Below are positions 17,495-26,733 of a stretch of 64,000 bases of DNA, piece after piece; within the stretch, counting starts at the first letter, position 1; the number at the start of each line of letters is the position of its first letter. The notes beneath the pieces were generated by a model that did no database searches, was not told the origin of the DNA, and worked only from the letters and a program-made list of their open reading frames with translations. The stretch spans positions 1 through 64,000 of the forward strand of contig NZ_FPKO01000008.1 in NCBI RefSeq assembly GCF_900119385.1, read 5' to 3'. The position numbers and the translations under genes were made by a program. The stretch is from Thermophilibacter mediterraneus (GTDB lineage: Bacteria > Actinomycetota > Coriobacteriia > Coriobacteriales > Atopobiaceae).

Positions 17495-17500
17495 AGTATA
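17495..17500 (-). promoter_or_regulatory. -10 hexamer of the tRNA-Arg promoter
   Basis: TATACT on the minus strand, 12 bases before the tRNA 5' end, is at a suitable distance for a stable-RNA promoter. The -35 region at about 17518 is not a good match. Confidence 0.5.
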
Positions 17501-17664
17501 GCGCACTTGCCGCCACCCCGCGACCGGGTTGGCAAAAAAGGCGGCGGGAGGTCGCCGCGCCGCGCCGGCACGACCGGGGAGTCTCTCCTTTTTGTAAGGT
17601 TTGGGGCCGCGCCGCCGCCGCGTGGCACAATGGCTGGCGTATGTCCGCAGGCGGGAGGGGAGAG

Positions 17665-20055
17665 ATGACCGACGACGAGAGGGGCGCCGAGCTCGCGGGC
17701 CTCACCGACGAGGAGGTCGCCGAGCGCGTGGCCGACGGCCGGACCAACGCAAACACCGACGTGCGCACCAAGTCGGTGGGCCAGATCGTTGCCGAGCACG
17801 CCCTGACGCTGTTCAATGCGGTCAACCTCGCGCTCGCCCTGCTCGTGCTGCTGACCGGGCAGTACCGCAACATGCTCTTCATGCTCGTCGTCGCCGCCAA
17901 CCTGCTCATCGGCGTCGCGCAGGAGGTCCGCGCCAAGCGCATGGTGGACCGCCTCACCATCCTCACCCAGAAGGAGGTCGTGGTCGTCCGCGCCGCGGGC
18001 GAGGTCACGCTCCCGCCCTCCGAGCTCGTCGCCGACGACCTCGTGCGGCTCTCCCACGGGGACCAGGTGCCTGCGGACGCCGTCATCGTCTCCGGGCACG
18101 TCTCGATGAACGAGAGCCTGCTCACGGGCGAGTCCAAGCCGGTCTCCAAGGGCCCCGGCGACGAGCTGCTCTCGGGCAGCTTCGTCGACGCCGGAAGCCT
18201 CGTCGCGCGGGTGACGCGCGTCGGGGCCGAGGGCTACGCGGCGCGCATCAACGCCGAGGCAAAGTACGTCAAGGCGGTGCGCTCGGAGATCCGCGACACC
18301 CTGAACGCCATCATCCGCCTCGGCACCGTGGTGCTCGTGCCGCTCGGCCTCGCGCTGTTCCTGCGCAGCCTCCTCATGGACGGCGGCAGCCTGGGCGACG
18401 CCATCCTCACCTCGGTGGCGGCGGTCATCGGGATGATCCCGCAGGGGCTCGTCCTTCTCACCTCGTCGGTCCTCGCCATCGCGACCTTCAGGCTCGGCAG
18501 GCGAATGGTCCTCGTGCAGCAGGCCTACTGCGTCGAGACGCTCGCGCGCGTGGACACGCTCTGCCTCGACAAGACGGGCACGATCACCACCGGCGAGATG
18601 GAGGTGGCGAGCGTCGTGGCGGCCCCGGGCGCCGCGACGGCCGAGGTCGAGCGCGCCCTGGCGACCATCGTCGCGGCCAACGAGGCCGACGCCAACGAGA
18701 CGGCGCGGGCCATCCTGCGCCACGCCTCGCTCTGCGACGTCGCGGTCGAGCCGGTCGTGCGCGTGGTGCCCTTCAGCTCGGCGCGCAAGTACTCCGGCTG
18801 CGTCACCTCGTCGGGACGGGCGCTCGTCATGGGCGCCGCCGCGTTCGTGCTCGGTCCCGCGCGCGCCGCGGAGGCCGACGAGCTCGCGCGTGCCTTCGAC
18901 GCGACGGAGCGCGTGCTCGTGGTGGGCGAGGCCCGGGGCTTCGACGGCGAGGGGGGCATCCTCGGCGAGGTCTCGCTGCTGGGATGCGTGGCCATACGCG
19001 ACGAGATCAGGCCGACCGCCGAGCAGACCATGCGCTTCTTCGTCGAGCAGGGCGTCGAGCTCAGGGTCATCTCGGGCGACGACCCCCGGACGGTGTCCGC
19101 GATCGCCGCGCGCGCCGGCGTCCCGCTCGCCGAGAGGTGCGTGGACGCGAGCTCCCTCTCCTCCGACGCGGAGCTCGACGCCGCCGTGGACGGCGCGCGC
19201 GTCTTCGGGCGCGTGACGCCGCAGCAGAAGCGCGAGCTCGTGCAGGCGCTCCATCGACGCGGGCGCGTGGTGGCCATGACCGGGGACGGCGTCAACGACG
19301 TGCTCGCCCTGCGCGAGGCCGACTGCTCCGTGGCGATGGCCTCCGGCTCCGCCGCCGCGCGCAACGTCTCGGAGATCGTGCTCGCCGACAACGACTTCGC
19401 CCACATGCCCGAGGTCGTCGCCGAGGGGCGGCGCTCGATCAACAACCTCCAGCGCTCCGCCTCGCTCTTCCTCGTGAAGACCGTGTTCACCGCGCTTCTC
19501 GCCCTCGTGTGCGTGGTGATGCCGCCCTACCCGTTCATCCCCATCCAGATGTCGCTGCTCTCCACCGCGATCATCGGCATCCCCTCGTTCGTCCTCGCGC
19601 TCGAGCCCAACCACGAGCTCGTCCGCGGGAGCTTCCTCGCCAACGTTCTGGCCCGCTCGCTGCCGGCCTCCGCGGCGATCGTCGTCGCGCTCGTGGCGGA
19701 GATCGTCGTCGGGCGGGTGCTGTCGCACTCCTTCGGCGAGGTCTCGACGGTGTGCACGATGCTCGTCGCCTTCGTGGGCGTCGCGCTCATCTGGCGGATC
19801 TCGCAGCCTATGACGCCGATGCGCGCCGCGCTGCTGGCGGTGGTCGTCGCCATTGTTGCGCTTGGGTGTACGGTCTTCGCCCCCTTCTTCGAATTCGTCG
19901 ACCTTACGGGTAGCATGGGTGTCGTCGCCATCGTCGCGGGTGCGCTTTCCGTCGCGCTCTTCAACGTGATGTACGACCGCTCGCTCGGTGGGTACGAGAA
20001 GAGCGAACGCTTCTCCCGTCTCGTGAGAAAGGTTGAGGGAAAGCATGGCAACTAG
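17665..20055 (+). CDS. CtpE-like cation-transporting P-type ATPase
   Basis: This 796-residue integral membrane pump has no metal-binding N-terminal domain. The start GLTDEEVAERVADGRTN matches the CtpE (mycobacterial Ca2+ ATPase) type. The actuator motif is TGES (154-157), the phosphorylation motif DKTGT (302-306, Asp302), and the hinge TGDGVND; hydrophobic segments lie at about 48-85, 215-275 and in the last 180 residues. The membrane motif reads IPQGL (Gln260) where most cation pumps have PEGL, so ion selectivity could differ. The ATG at 17665 has GGAGGGGAG upstream. The 3' end overlaps acnA by 11 bases. Substrate is inferred as a divalent cation, probably Ca2+. Confidence 0.87.
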   Translation: MTDDERGAELAGLTDEEVAERVADGRTNANTDVRTKSVGQIVAEHALTLFNAVNLALALLVLLTGQYRNMLFMLVVAANLLIGVAQEVRAKRMVDRLTILTQKEVVVVRAAGEVTLPPSELVADDLVRLSHGDQVPADAVIVSGHVSMNESLLTGESKPVSKGPGDELLSGSFVDAGSLVARVTRVGAEGYAARINAEAKYVKAVRSEIRDTLNAIIRLGTVVLVPLGLALFLRSLLMDGGSLGDAILTSVAAVIGMIPQGLVLLTSSVLAIATFRLGRRMVLVQQAYCVETLARVDTLCLDKTGTITTGEMEVASVVAAPGAATAEVERALATIVAANEADANETARAILRHASLCDVAVEPVVRVVPFSSARKYSGCVTSSGRALVMGAAAFVLGPARAAEADELARAFDATERVLVVGEARGFDGEGGILGEVSLLGCVAIRDEIRPTAEQTMRFFVEQGVELRVISGDDPRTVSAIAARAGVPLAERCVDASSLSSDAELDAAVDGARVFGRVTPQQKRELVQALHRRGRVVAMTGDGVNDVLALREADCSVAMASGSAAARNVSEIVLADNDFAHMPEVVAEGRRSINNLQRSASLFLVKTVFTALLALVCVVMPPYPFIPIQMSLLSTAIIGIPSFVLALEPNHELVRGSFLANVLARSLPASAAIVVALVAEIVVGRVLSHSFGEVSTVCTMLVAFVGVALIWRISQPMTPMRAALLAVVVAIVALGCTVFAPFFEFVDLTGSMGVVAIVAGALSVALFNVMYDRSLGGYEKSERFSRLVRKVEGKHGN

Positions 20056-22738
20056 CGACTTCCGCGCGGCGGTCCTCGCCGCCCGCCGTCCCGCGCGCGT
20101 CGAGGCGTCAGGCATCGCGCGCCCGGCAACCGTGGTATCCGGCGTCCCGGGGGCCGAGCGCCTCCCGCGCGCGCTCGTCACGCTGCTCGAGAACGTCGTG
20201 CGACGGGCGGCGACGGACGACGACGCCGTCCGCATGGCCGAGGCCGTCGTGCGCGCCGGGTGCGCCGGGGAGGCCGGCGACGAGATCGAGTTCATGCCCG
20301 CGCGCGTGCTCTTCCAGGACTTCACCGGCGTCCCGGTCTTCGTCGACTTCGCCGCCATGCGCGACGCCATGGTCGAGCGCGGCGGCGACCCGCTGCGCGT
20401 CAACCCGCTCGTCCCGTGCACGCTCGTGGTCGACCACTCCGTGATCGCCGACGAGGCCGAGTGCCCGGGCGCCGTCGAGGCCAACCAGCGCCTCGAGGCG
20501 CGCCGCAACCGCGAGCGCTTCGCCTTCCTCAAGTGGGCGAGCAGGTCGTTTCGCAACGTCGAGATCGTCCCGCCCGGCGGCGGCATCTGCCACCAGCTCA
20601 ACATCGAGCGCCTCTGCAGCGTCGTGACCACCGACGCCCTCTCCGACGGCGGCGACCACGCGTGCTTCGACACGCTCGTGGGGACCGACTCCCACACCAC
20701 GACGGCCAACGGCGTCGGCGTGCTCGGCTGGGGCGTCGGCGGCATCGAGGCGGAGGCCGCGGCGCTCGGCCAGCCGGTCTCCATGCTCGTCCCGCCCGTC
20801 ACCGAGCTGCGGCTCGTCGGGGCCCTGCGCCCCGGGTCCTCGGGCATGGACGTGGCGCTCACGGTGGCGCAGCTCCTGCGCTCCGCGGGCGTCGTCGGCT
20901 CGATCGTCGAGGTGACGGGCGAGGGCGTCTCGTCGCTCACCGCCACCCAGCGCGCCTGCGTCGCCAACATGACGCCCGAGTACGGCGCCACCGCCACGCT
21001 CTTCCCGGTCGACGACGCCACCCTCGACTACCTCGAGCTCGCCGGGCGCGACCCAGCGGAGCTCGCCTTCGCCCGCGCCTACCTCGAGGCCCAGGGCGTC
21101 TGGGGAGACGAGGGCGCCGACCGGCGCACCTACGCGCGCACGCTCGAGCTCGACCTCTCTTCGGTCGAGCCCTCCCTCGCCGGCCCCTCGCGCCCGCACG
21201 ACCGCGTGGGCGTCTCGGGGCTCAGGGAGCGCTTCGAGTCGTCGGCGCGCGCGGCGGGCCGCGACCTCTCCGAGCGCTTCGAGGTCGAGGGCGTCGGCGA
21301 GCTCGCGCACGGCGCCATCGCCATCGCCGCGATCACGAGCTGCACCACCGCGACCGACCCCGCGATGATGGTCGCCGCGGGCCTCGCCGCGCGCCACGCC
21401 GTCGAGCGCGGCCTGCGGCCGCGCCCCTGGGTCAAGAAGGTCCTCGCGCCCGGCAGCCACGCCACCGAGCTCCTGCTCGAGCGCTGCGGCCTGATCGAGC
21501 CCCTCCGCGAGCTCGGCTTCTACACGTGCGGGTTCGGGTGCATGAGCTGCATCGGCAACTCCGGCGAGATAAAGGACTGCCTCAGGGCGCGCGCGGCCGA
21601 CATGGAGCTCACGAGCGTGCTCTCCGGCAACCGCAACTTCGAGGGCAGGATCTCGCCCGACGTGAGCCAGAACTACCTCTGCCAGCCCGCCCTCGTGGTG
21701 GCCTACTCGCTCGCGGGCACCGTCGACGTCGACCTCTCCGTCGAGCCTATCGGCCTGGGCGAGGGCGGCGCGCCCGTCATGCTCTCCGACATCATGCCCA
21801 CCGACGAGGAGGTCGCCGCCGCGCTCGCCGGCAGCCTCGACGCGTCGCTGTTCGAGGAGGGCGCGCGCGGGCTGCTCGAGGGGTCCTCGACCTGGCGCTC
21901 GATCGAGGCGGGGGAGTCCGCGACGTTCCCCTGGGACGAGTCCTCGACCTACGTCCGCCGCGCGCCGTACTTCGAGATCGCCCGCGAGCGGCGCGTCGTC
22001 TCCGTCGAGGGCGCCCGCGCCCTCGCGATGCTCGGCGACTTCGTGACGACGGACCACATATCCCCGGCGGGCTCGATAGCCGCCGACTCTCCCGCGGCCC
22101 GCTACCTCGAGGAGCGCGGCGTCGAGCGCGAGGACTTCAACACCTACGGCGCGCGCCGTGGCAACCACGAGGTCATGGCGCGGGGCACCTTCGCCAACGT
22201 CAGGCTCAAGAACGCCCTCGCCGACGGTCGCGTGGGGGGCTGGACCAAGAACCTCCTCACCGGGGAGGTCGTGCCCATCTTCGACGCGGCGCGCGCCTAC
22301 GGGGATGCGGGCGTGCCGCTCGTGGTGGTCGCCGGCAAGCTCTACGGCTCGGGCTCGAGCCGCGACTGGGCGGGCAAGGGCCCGCTGCTGCTGGGCGTGC
22401 GCGCCGTCATCGCCGAGAGCTTCGAGCGAATCCATCGCTCCAACCTCGTGCAGATGGGCGTCCTGCCGCTGCAGTTCCTCGACGGCCAGGGAGCCGAGAG
22501 CCTCGGCCTTCGCGGGGACGAGACCTTCGACGTCGCCCCGGTCGACCTGTCGGGCGGCCTTCCGGCGAGAAGGACCACCGTGGTGACGGCGCGGCGCGCC
22601 GACGGGACCGAGACGCGCTTCGAGTGCGTCGTGCGCGTCGACACCCCGATGGAGGGGGCCTTCCTCTCGAGCGGCGGCATCCTTCCCTACGTCCTCGGCC
22701 GCATCGCCGAGCAGGGGGGAGACGAGTCGCGCCGATGA
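20045..22738 (+). CDS. acnA: Aconitate hydratase (AcnA type)
   Basis: The enzyme isomerises citrate and isocitrate through a [4Fe-4S] cluster. At 897 residues it has the AcnA/IRP length. Visible motifs include GTDSHTTTANGVGVLGWGVGG, cluster cysteines in ITSCTT and GFGCMSCIGNSG, the active-site GNRNFEGR and the C-terminal swivel domain (GDFVTTDHISPAG, YGSGSSRDWAGKG). One cluster motif reads SCTTATDP where the family usually has SCTNTSNP. The ATG at 20045 lies inside the end of the ATPase gene, with GAGGG upstream; the ATGA overlap with the zinc-ribbon gene follows. No citrate synthase or isocitrate dehydrogenase is in the window. Confidence 0.94.
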   Translation: MATSDFRAAVLAARRPARVEASGIARPATVVSGVPGAERLPRALVTLLENVVRRAATDDDAVRMAEAVVRAGCAGEAGDEIEFMPARVLFQDFTGVPVFVDFAAMRDAMVERGGDPLRVNPLVPCTLVVDHSVIADEAECPGAVEANQRLEARRNRERFAFLKWASRSFRNVEIVPPGGGICHQLNIERLCSVVTTDALSDGGDHACFDTLVGTDSHTTTANGVGVLGWGVGGIEAEAAALGQPVSMLVPPVTELRLVGALRPGSSGMDVALTVAQLLRSAGVVGSIVEVTGEGVSSLTATQRACVANMTPEYGATATLFPVDDATLDYLELAGRDPAELAFARAYLEAQGVWGDEGADRRTYARTLELDLSSVEPSLAGPSRPHDRVGVSGLRERFESSARAAGRDLSERFEVEGVGELAHGAIAIAAITSCTTATDPAMMVAAGLAARHAVERGLRPRPWVKKVLAPGSHATELLLERCGLIEPLRELGFYTCGFGCMSCIGNSGEIKDCLRARAADMELTSVLSGNRNFEGRISPDVSQNYLCQPALVVAYSLAGTVDVDLSVEPIGLGEGGAPVMLSDIMPTDEEVAAALAGSLDASLFEEGARGLLEGSSTWRSIEAGESATFPWDESSTYVRRAPYFEIARERRVVSVEGARALAMLGDFVTTDHISPAGSIAADSPAARYLEERGVEREDFNTYGARRGNHEVMARGTFANVRLKNALADGRVGGWTKNLLTGEVVPIFDAARAYGDAGVPLVVVAGKLYGSGSSRDWAGKGPLLLGVRAVIAESFERIHRSNLVQMGVLPLQFLDGQGAESLGLRGDETFDVAPVDLSGGLPARRTTVVTARRADGTETRFECVVRVDTPMEGAFLSSGGILPYVLGRIAEQGGDESRR

Positions 22739-23703
22739 GATGTCCCTCCTGCGGCGCGCAGGTGCCCGACGGTGCGCTGACGTGCCCGAGCTGCCGCTCC
22801 TCGCTCGACGTGACGCGCAAGATCTCGATATCCGACGCCACGTGGTGCCCGAGCTGCGGGGCGCTGGTCGCCCCCGGCGCGAGCGAGTGCCCCAAGTGCG
22901 GGGCCTCGCTCGTCGCCGACGAGCCGCTCTCCGCGCGCTCGGTGCGCGACCTCGACCTCCCCGAGATCGGCAACACGGGCGTGATGGACGCGCTTTCCGA
23001 GGAGGGGCGCACCGGCGTCATGACGCGCATCGAGAGCGCCATCCCGCCGGTGGACGACGCGTCGCTTCCCACGCGACGGGTCGACCGGATGCCGCGCACG
23101 CGCGCCCTCGCCCTCGCGGGGCTGCTCGCCCTCGTGGTGGTGGGCGGGGCGGCGCTGCTCATCACGCACCCCTGGGACCCCGAGGCCAACCGGATCTCGG
23201 CCACCACGCCGGCCGACACCTCGATGCAGGGCTTCCCCGGGCTGCTCGAGTCCCTCACGGGCCAGGACAAGCAGACGGGCCAGGGCTCCGAGACCCAGTC
23301 GTCCGCCGAGCTCCTCGTGCAGTACCACGGGGAGCTCGGCGACCTCTCCGAGCGCGCCGACGCCAGCGAGGAGTCGCTCGGCGACGTCGGGCTGACCGGC
23401 AGCGCCGAGGAGCGCGCGCAGGGCCTCGAGGACGTGAGGGCGCTCTCGATCGAGGTCTCCAACCTCATCGAGTCGATCGGCGGCCTCGAGTCGAGCGACA
23501 ACGCGGACGAGGTCCAGCACCTCCTCACGCTCGGCAACTGGCTGCGGAACCGCTGCGACGCGCTCGAGGACGGCTGGTCGCGCTCCGCGGAGGCGGACCG
23601 GCCCGCCGACGAGCGCGACTCCATCCTTGCGGACGTGAGCGCCTCGGCGGAGTACGCCTCGTTCTTCTCGGAGAACTACGACGACTGGGCACCGGCCGCA
23701 TGA
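22735..23703 (+). CDS. Zinc-ribbon single-pass membrane protein, unknown function
   Basis: The 322-residue protein has two N-terminal zinc ribbons (C3-C6-C17-C20 and C37-C40-C51-C54), a Ser/Asp-rich linker, one hydrophobic segment (about 122-143) and a roughly 180-residue outer domain rich in Glu, Ser and Leu that looks helical. With no signal peptide, the ribbons should be cytoplasmic and the C-terminus outside. The ATG overlaps the acnA stop (ATGA). I do not recognise the C-terminal domain. The design (cytoplasmic zinc ribbons, membrane anchor, extracellular helical domain) is common among uncharacterised proteins of Gram-positive anaerobes. Confidence 0.75.
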   Translation: MRCPSCGAQVPDGALTCPSCRSSLDVTRKISISDATWCPSCGALVAPGASECPKCGASLVADEPLSARSVRDLDLPEIGNTGVMDALSEEGRTGVMTRIESAIPPVDDASLPTRRVDRMPRTRALALAGLLALVVVGGAALLITHPWDPEANRISATTPADTSMQGFPGLLESLTGQDKQTGQGSETQSSAELLVQYHGELGDLSERADASEESLGDVGLTGSAEERAQGLEDVRALSIEVSNLIESIGGLESSDNADEVQHLLTLGNWLRNRCDALEDGWSRSAEADRPADERDSILADVSASAEYASFFSENYDDWAPAA

Positions 23704-23735
23704 CGTGCCCCGCGCGCCGCTCGTCTCTGCCGAAA

Positions 23736-23764
23736 ATGTGAACCATGGCGCATACTGATAGAAT
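23736..23764 (+). promoter_or_regulatory. Possible promoter of the cyclophilin-TPR-mre unit
   Basis: TAGAAT at 23759-23764 is a fair -10, 29 bases before the cyclophilin ATG. TGTGAA at 23737-23742 is a weak -35 with a 16-base spacer. The surrounding 88-base gap is noticeably more AT-rich than its neighbourhood, as expected for a promoter. Confidence 0.4.
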
Positions 23765-23792
23765 CATCTAGTTGGAAGAGACAGGAGGGCTC

Positions 23793-24359
23793 ATGGGCTT
23801 CATCAGCGACCCGCTCTACACGCCGACCTACGACCTGACCGGTGACGAGATCGCCGTCTTCGACACCTCGAAGGGCACCGTCCGCGCCCGGCTCGACGGC
23901 GCCGGCGCGCCCGTCCACGTCGCCAACTTCTGCGAGCTCGCGACCTCGGGCTTCTACGACGGGCTCAAGTTCCACCGCTACGTGCCCGGGTTCGTCATCC
24001 AGGGCGGCTGCCCCAACACGCGCGACATGACGCCCGAGGAGGTCGCCTCCGGGAGGCCCGGTCCGACCGGCCGCCCCGGCACGGGCGGCCCCGGCTACCG
24101 CATCCGCCAGGAGTTCTCCACCAACCCTCGCAACTCTCACGAGGACGGGGCGCTTGCGATGGCCCGCTCCGCAGACCCCGACTCCGCCGGCTCCCAGTTC
24201 TACTTCTGCCTCGGCGCCCAGCACGGGCTCGACTCGGGCTACACGGTCTTCGGCCAGGCGGTCGAGGGCCTCGACGTCATCTCGAGCCTGCGCGCCGGCG
24301 ACGTCATCAACTCCGTCAGAATCGAGCACGCGGGCGACGAGCGGAACACCCGCTCCTAG
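23793..24359 (+). CDS. Cyclophilin-type peptidyl-prolyl cis-trans isomerase
   Basis: The enzyme catalyses proline isomerisation during protein folding. The 188-residue protein matches the cyclophilin core: FHRYVPGFVIQGG (catalytic Arg), GSQFYFCLG and YTVFGQAVEGLDVI. There is no signal peptide, so it should be cytoplasmic. The ATG at 23793 follows AGGAGGG; an in-frame ATG 21 bases earlier has no site. It begins a run of closely spaced genes into the mre cluster (9 bases to the TPR gene). Confidence 0.93.
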   Translation: MGFISDPLYTPTYDLTGDEIAVFDTSKGTVRARLDGAGAPVHVANFCELATSGFYDGLKFHRYVPGFVIQGGCPNTRDMTPEEVASGRPGPTGRPGTGGPGYRIRQEFSTNPRNSHEDGALAMARSADPDSAGSQFYFCLGAQHGLDSGYTVFGQAVEGLDVISSLRAGDVINSVRIEHAGDERNTRS

Positions 24360-24368
24360 GAGGGCACT

Positions 24369-25676
24369 GTGAATCAGCAGGCATACGAATCGGGCAAGCT
24401 CGCCTACCAGAACTCAGACTGGCTCGGTGCGCTCACGCGCCTCGCGGACGCGACCGCCCCCGGCGAGGTCGCGGGCGAGGTTGACCACCTGCGCGGCAAC
24501 GCGTACATGAAGCTCGGCCAGTTCGACGCCGCGGCGCGCGCCTACGAGTCCGCCCTTGCCGACGCGGCCTACGGGCGCCGGGGCGCGCTCCAGTGCAACC
24601 GCGGGCGCGCGCTGCTCGCCGCGGGCAGGGCCCAGGACGCCGTCGCCGCCCTCACCGACGCCGTCGCCGACCAGGGCTACGCCACGCCCTACAAGGCCTA
24701 CATGGCGCTCGGCTCCGCCTACGAGCAGCTCGGCGACGTCCGCAACGCCGGCATGGCCTACCGCAGCGCCGCCATCGACGAGGCCAACCCCGCCCCCTCC
24801 GTGGCCCTCTCCAACCTGGGGAGCTGCTTCATGAGGCTCGGGCGCGCCGTCGACGCCGTCGAGGCCTACCGCACCGCGCTCGACTTCACCACGCCGCTCG
24901 AGAGCCAGAACAGGATCTGGTGCGACCTCGGCCTCGCCTACGTCGCCGCCAACCGCATGTCCGAGGCGGTCGACTCCTTCGCGCACGCGACCGCGGACGG
25001 CACCTTCACGCTCTCGCCGGAGGCGCAGGCCTCCTATGACGCGGCGCGCAAGGCCCTCGCCGCCCTCGCCGAGCGCCGTCCCTCCGAGACCGACGCGCTG
25101 CTCCAGGCCGCCGGCTACGGCGTCGGCTACGACCCGCTCGACCCCACGGGCGCCTCGGGCGAGCTCATGCCCTCCCCGGAGGACACCGGCTTCTTCTCGG
25201 TCAACGAGGAGGACCTCATGGAGGCCGACAAGCGCGAGCGCAAGGTCCGGCGCAAGCACCGCCACACCGGCCTCAAGGTCCTCATCGTCTTTCTGGTCCT
25301 GCTCGTCCTCGCGGTCGGCGCCGCGGTCTTCGCGTACGTGCGCGGCTACGGCATCCCCTCCCAGGAGGCGGTCGCCGAGCAGCTCTTCGACGCCAAGTCC
25401 TCGGGCGTCGACATCGCCCAGTACGTGACGAGCGGCACCTCGACCTCGCAGATCCAGGAGTGGTCCGACGTCCTTCCCGTCGACGCCACGATCGAGGTCA
25501 AGGGCTGCGACCGCTCCATGACCGACTCCACCGTCTTCCTCACCGCCAGCCTCTCCTCCGGCGGCGAGCAGGACTTCGAGATTCAGATGCGTCGAGACGG
25601 CGTGGGCTGGAAGGTCAGCGGCGTCACGCCCGTCTACAGCTCCCAGGACGATGCCGGTACCACCTCTACGGACTAG
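24369..25676 (+). CDS. TPR-repeat membrane protein upstream of mreB
   Basis: The 435-residue protein has tandem tetratricopeptide-like repeats over residues about 1-235 (for example LRGNAYMKLGQFDAAARAYE and LSNLGSCFMRLGRAVDAVEA), an acidic linker, a Lys/Arg stretch (288-300), one membrane segment (302-324) and a roughly 110-residue outer domain. Topology is therefore a cytoplasmic TPR scaffold anchored in the membrane with a small extracellular domain. It starts with GTG at 24369 after AGGAGGG. It is 8 bases upstream of mreB, so a role as an adaptor in cell-wall elongation is possible, but this is inference from position. Confidence 0.8.
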   Translation: MNQQAYESGKLAYQNSDWLGALTRLADATAPGEVAGEVDHLRGNAYMKLGQFDAAARAYESALADAAYGRRGALQCNRGRALLAAGRAQDAVAALTDAVADQGYATPYKAYMALGSAYEQLGDVRNAGMAYRSAAIDEANPAPSVALSNLGSCFMRLGRAVDAVEAYRTALDFTTPLESQNRIWCDLGLAYVAANRMSEAVDSFAHATADGTFTLSPEAQASYDAARKALAALAERRPSETDALLQAAGYGVGYDPLDPTGASGELMPSPEDTGFFSVNEEDLMEADKRERKVRRKHRHTGLKVLIVFLVLLVLAVGAAVFAYVRGYGIPSQEAVAEQLFDAKSSGVDIAQYVTSGTSTSQIQEWSDVLPVDATIEVKGCDRSMTDSTVFLTASLSSGGEQDFEIQMRRDGVGWKVSGVTPVYSSQDDAGTTSTD

Positions 25677-25684
25677 GGTGCACC

Positions 25685-26725
25685 ATGTCACTTCTTGACT
25701 CACTGTTCGGCGAGTACGGCGGAGACCTCGCCATCGACCTCGGCACCGCCAACACGCTCGTTGCCGTGCGCGGCCAGGGAATCGTGATCAACGAGCCCTC
25801 CGTCGTCGCCATCGACAAGTCGGAGAGCCGCGTGCTCGCGGTCGGCGCCGACGCCAAGCGCATGATCGGCCGCACCCCCGGCTCGATCATCGCCGAGCGA
25901 CCGCTCAAGGACGGCGTCATCGCCGACTTCGACGTCACCGAGGTCATGCTGCGCTACTTCATCGAGAAGGCGCGCGGCCGCCACTACCCCTGGTCCCCGC
26001 GGCCGAGGGTCGTCGTGTGCGTTCCCTCCGGCGTCACCTCCGTCGAGAAGCGCGCGGTCTTCGAGGCGACCATCTCGGCCGGCGCGCGCCAGGCCTACCT
26101 CATCGAGGAGCCCATGGCCGCCGCTATCGGCGCGGACCTGCCGATCGAGGACCCCACCGGCTCTATGGTCGTCGACATCGGCGGCGGCACCACCGAGGTC
26201 GCCGTCATCTCGATGGGCGGCATCGTCGTCTCGCAGTCCATCAGGACCGCCGGCGACGAGTTCGACCAGACGATCCTGCAGCACGTCCGCGACGCCTACA
26301 ACCTCTCCATCGGCGAGCGCACGGCAGAGGACATCAAGATCAAGGTCGGCTCCGCGGCGCCGCTCGCCGAGGAGCTCGACGTCGAGGTCAACGGTCGTGA
26401 CGTGATGAGCGGCCTGCCCAAGTCGGTCCGCATCGAGAGCGAGGAGATCCGCCGCGCCCTCGACCGCCCGCTCGACGAGGTGACCAAGGCCGTCAAGGAC
26501 GCGCTCGACGTGACGCCGCCCGACCTCGCCTCCGACCTCATGTACTACGGCATCCTGCTCACCGGCGGCGGCGGCCTGCTCCGCGGGCTCGACCATCGCC
26601 TGCGCGAGGAGACCGGGGTTCCCGTCAACGTGAGCCCCACCGCGCTCGAGAACGTCGTCAACGGCTGCGCCAAGGTCCTCGAGGCAAACGCCCTCTCCGG
26701 CGGCTTCGTCCAGAGCGCCAGCTAG
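25685..26725 (+). CDS. mreB: Rod shape-determining protein MreB
   Basis: MreB is an actin-like ATPase that forms membrane-associated filaments guiding lateral wall synthesis. The 346-residue protein has the phosphate-1 motif IDLGTANTLV, phosphate-2 VVDIGGGTTEVAVIS and adenosine motif LTGGGGLLRGL. The N-terminal MSLLDSLFGEYGGDL is a plausible amphipathic membrane helix. It begins the mreB-mreC-mreD-mrdA-rodA order, each gene 8-13 bases apart. Confidence 0.97.
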   Translation: MSLLDSLFGEYGGDLAIDLGTANTLVAVRGQGIVINEPSVVAIDKSESRVLAVGADAKRMIGRTPGSIIAERPLKDGVIADFDVTEVMLRYFIEKARGRHYPWSPRPRVVVCVPSGVTSVEKRAVFEATISAGARQAYLIEEPMAAAIGADLPIEDPTGSMVVDIGGGTTEVAVISMGGIVVSQSIRTAGDEFDQTILQHVRDAYNLSIGERTAEDIKIKVGSAAPLAEELDVEVNGRDVMSGLPKSVRIESEEIRRALDRPLDEVTKAVKDALDVTPPDLASDLMYYGILLTGGGGLLRGLDHRLREETGVPVNVSPTALENVVNGCAKVLEANALSGGFVQSAS

Positions 26726-26733
26726 GAGCAGGC

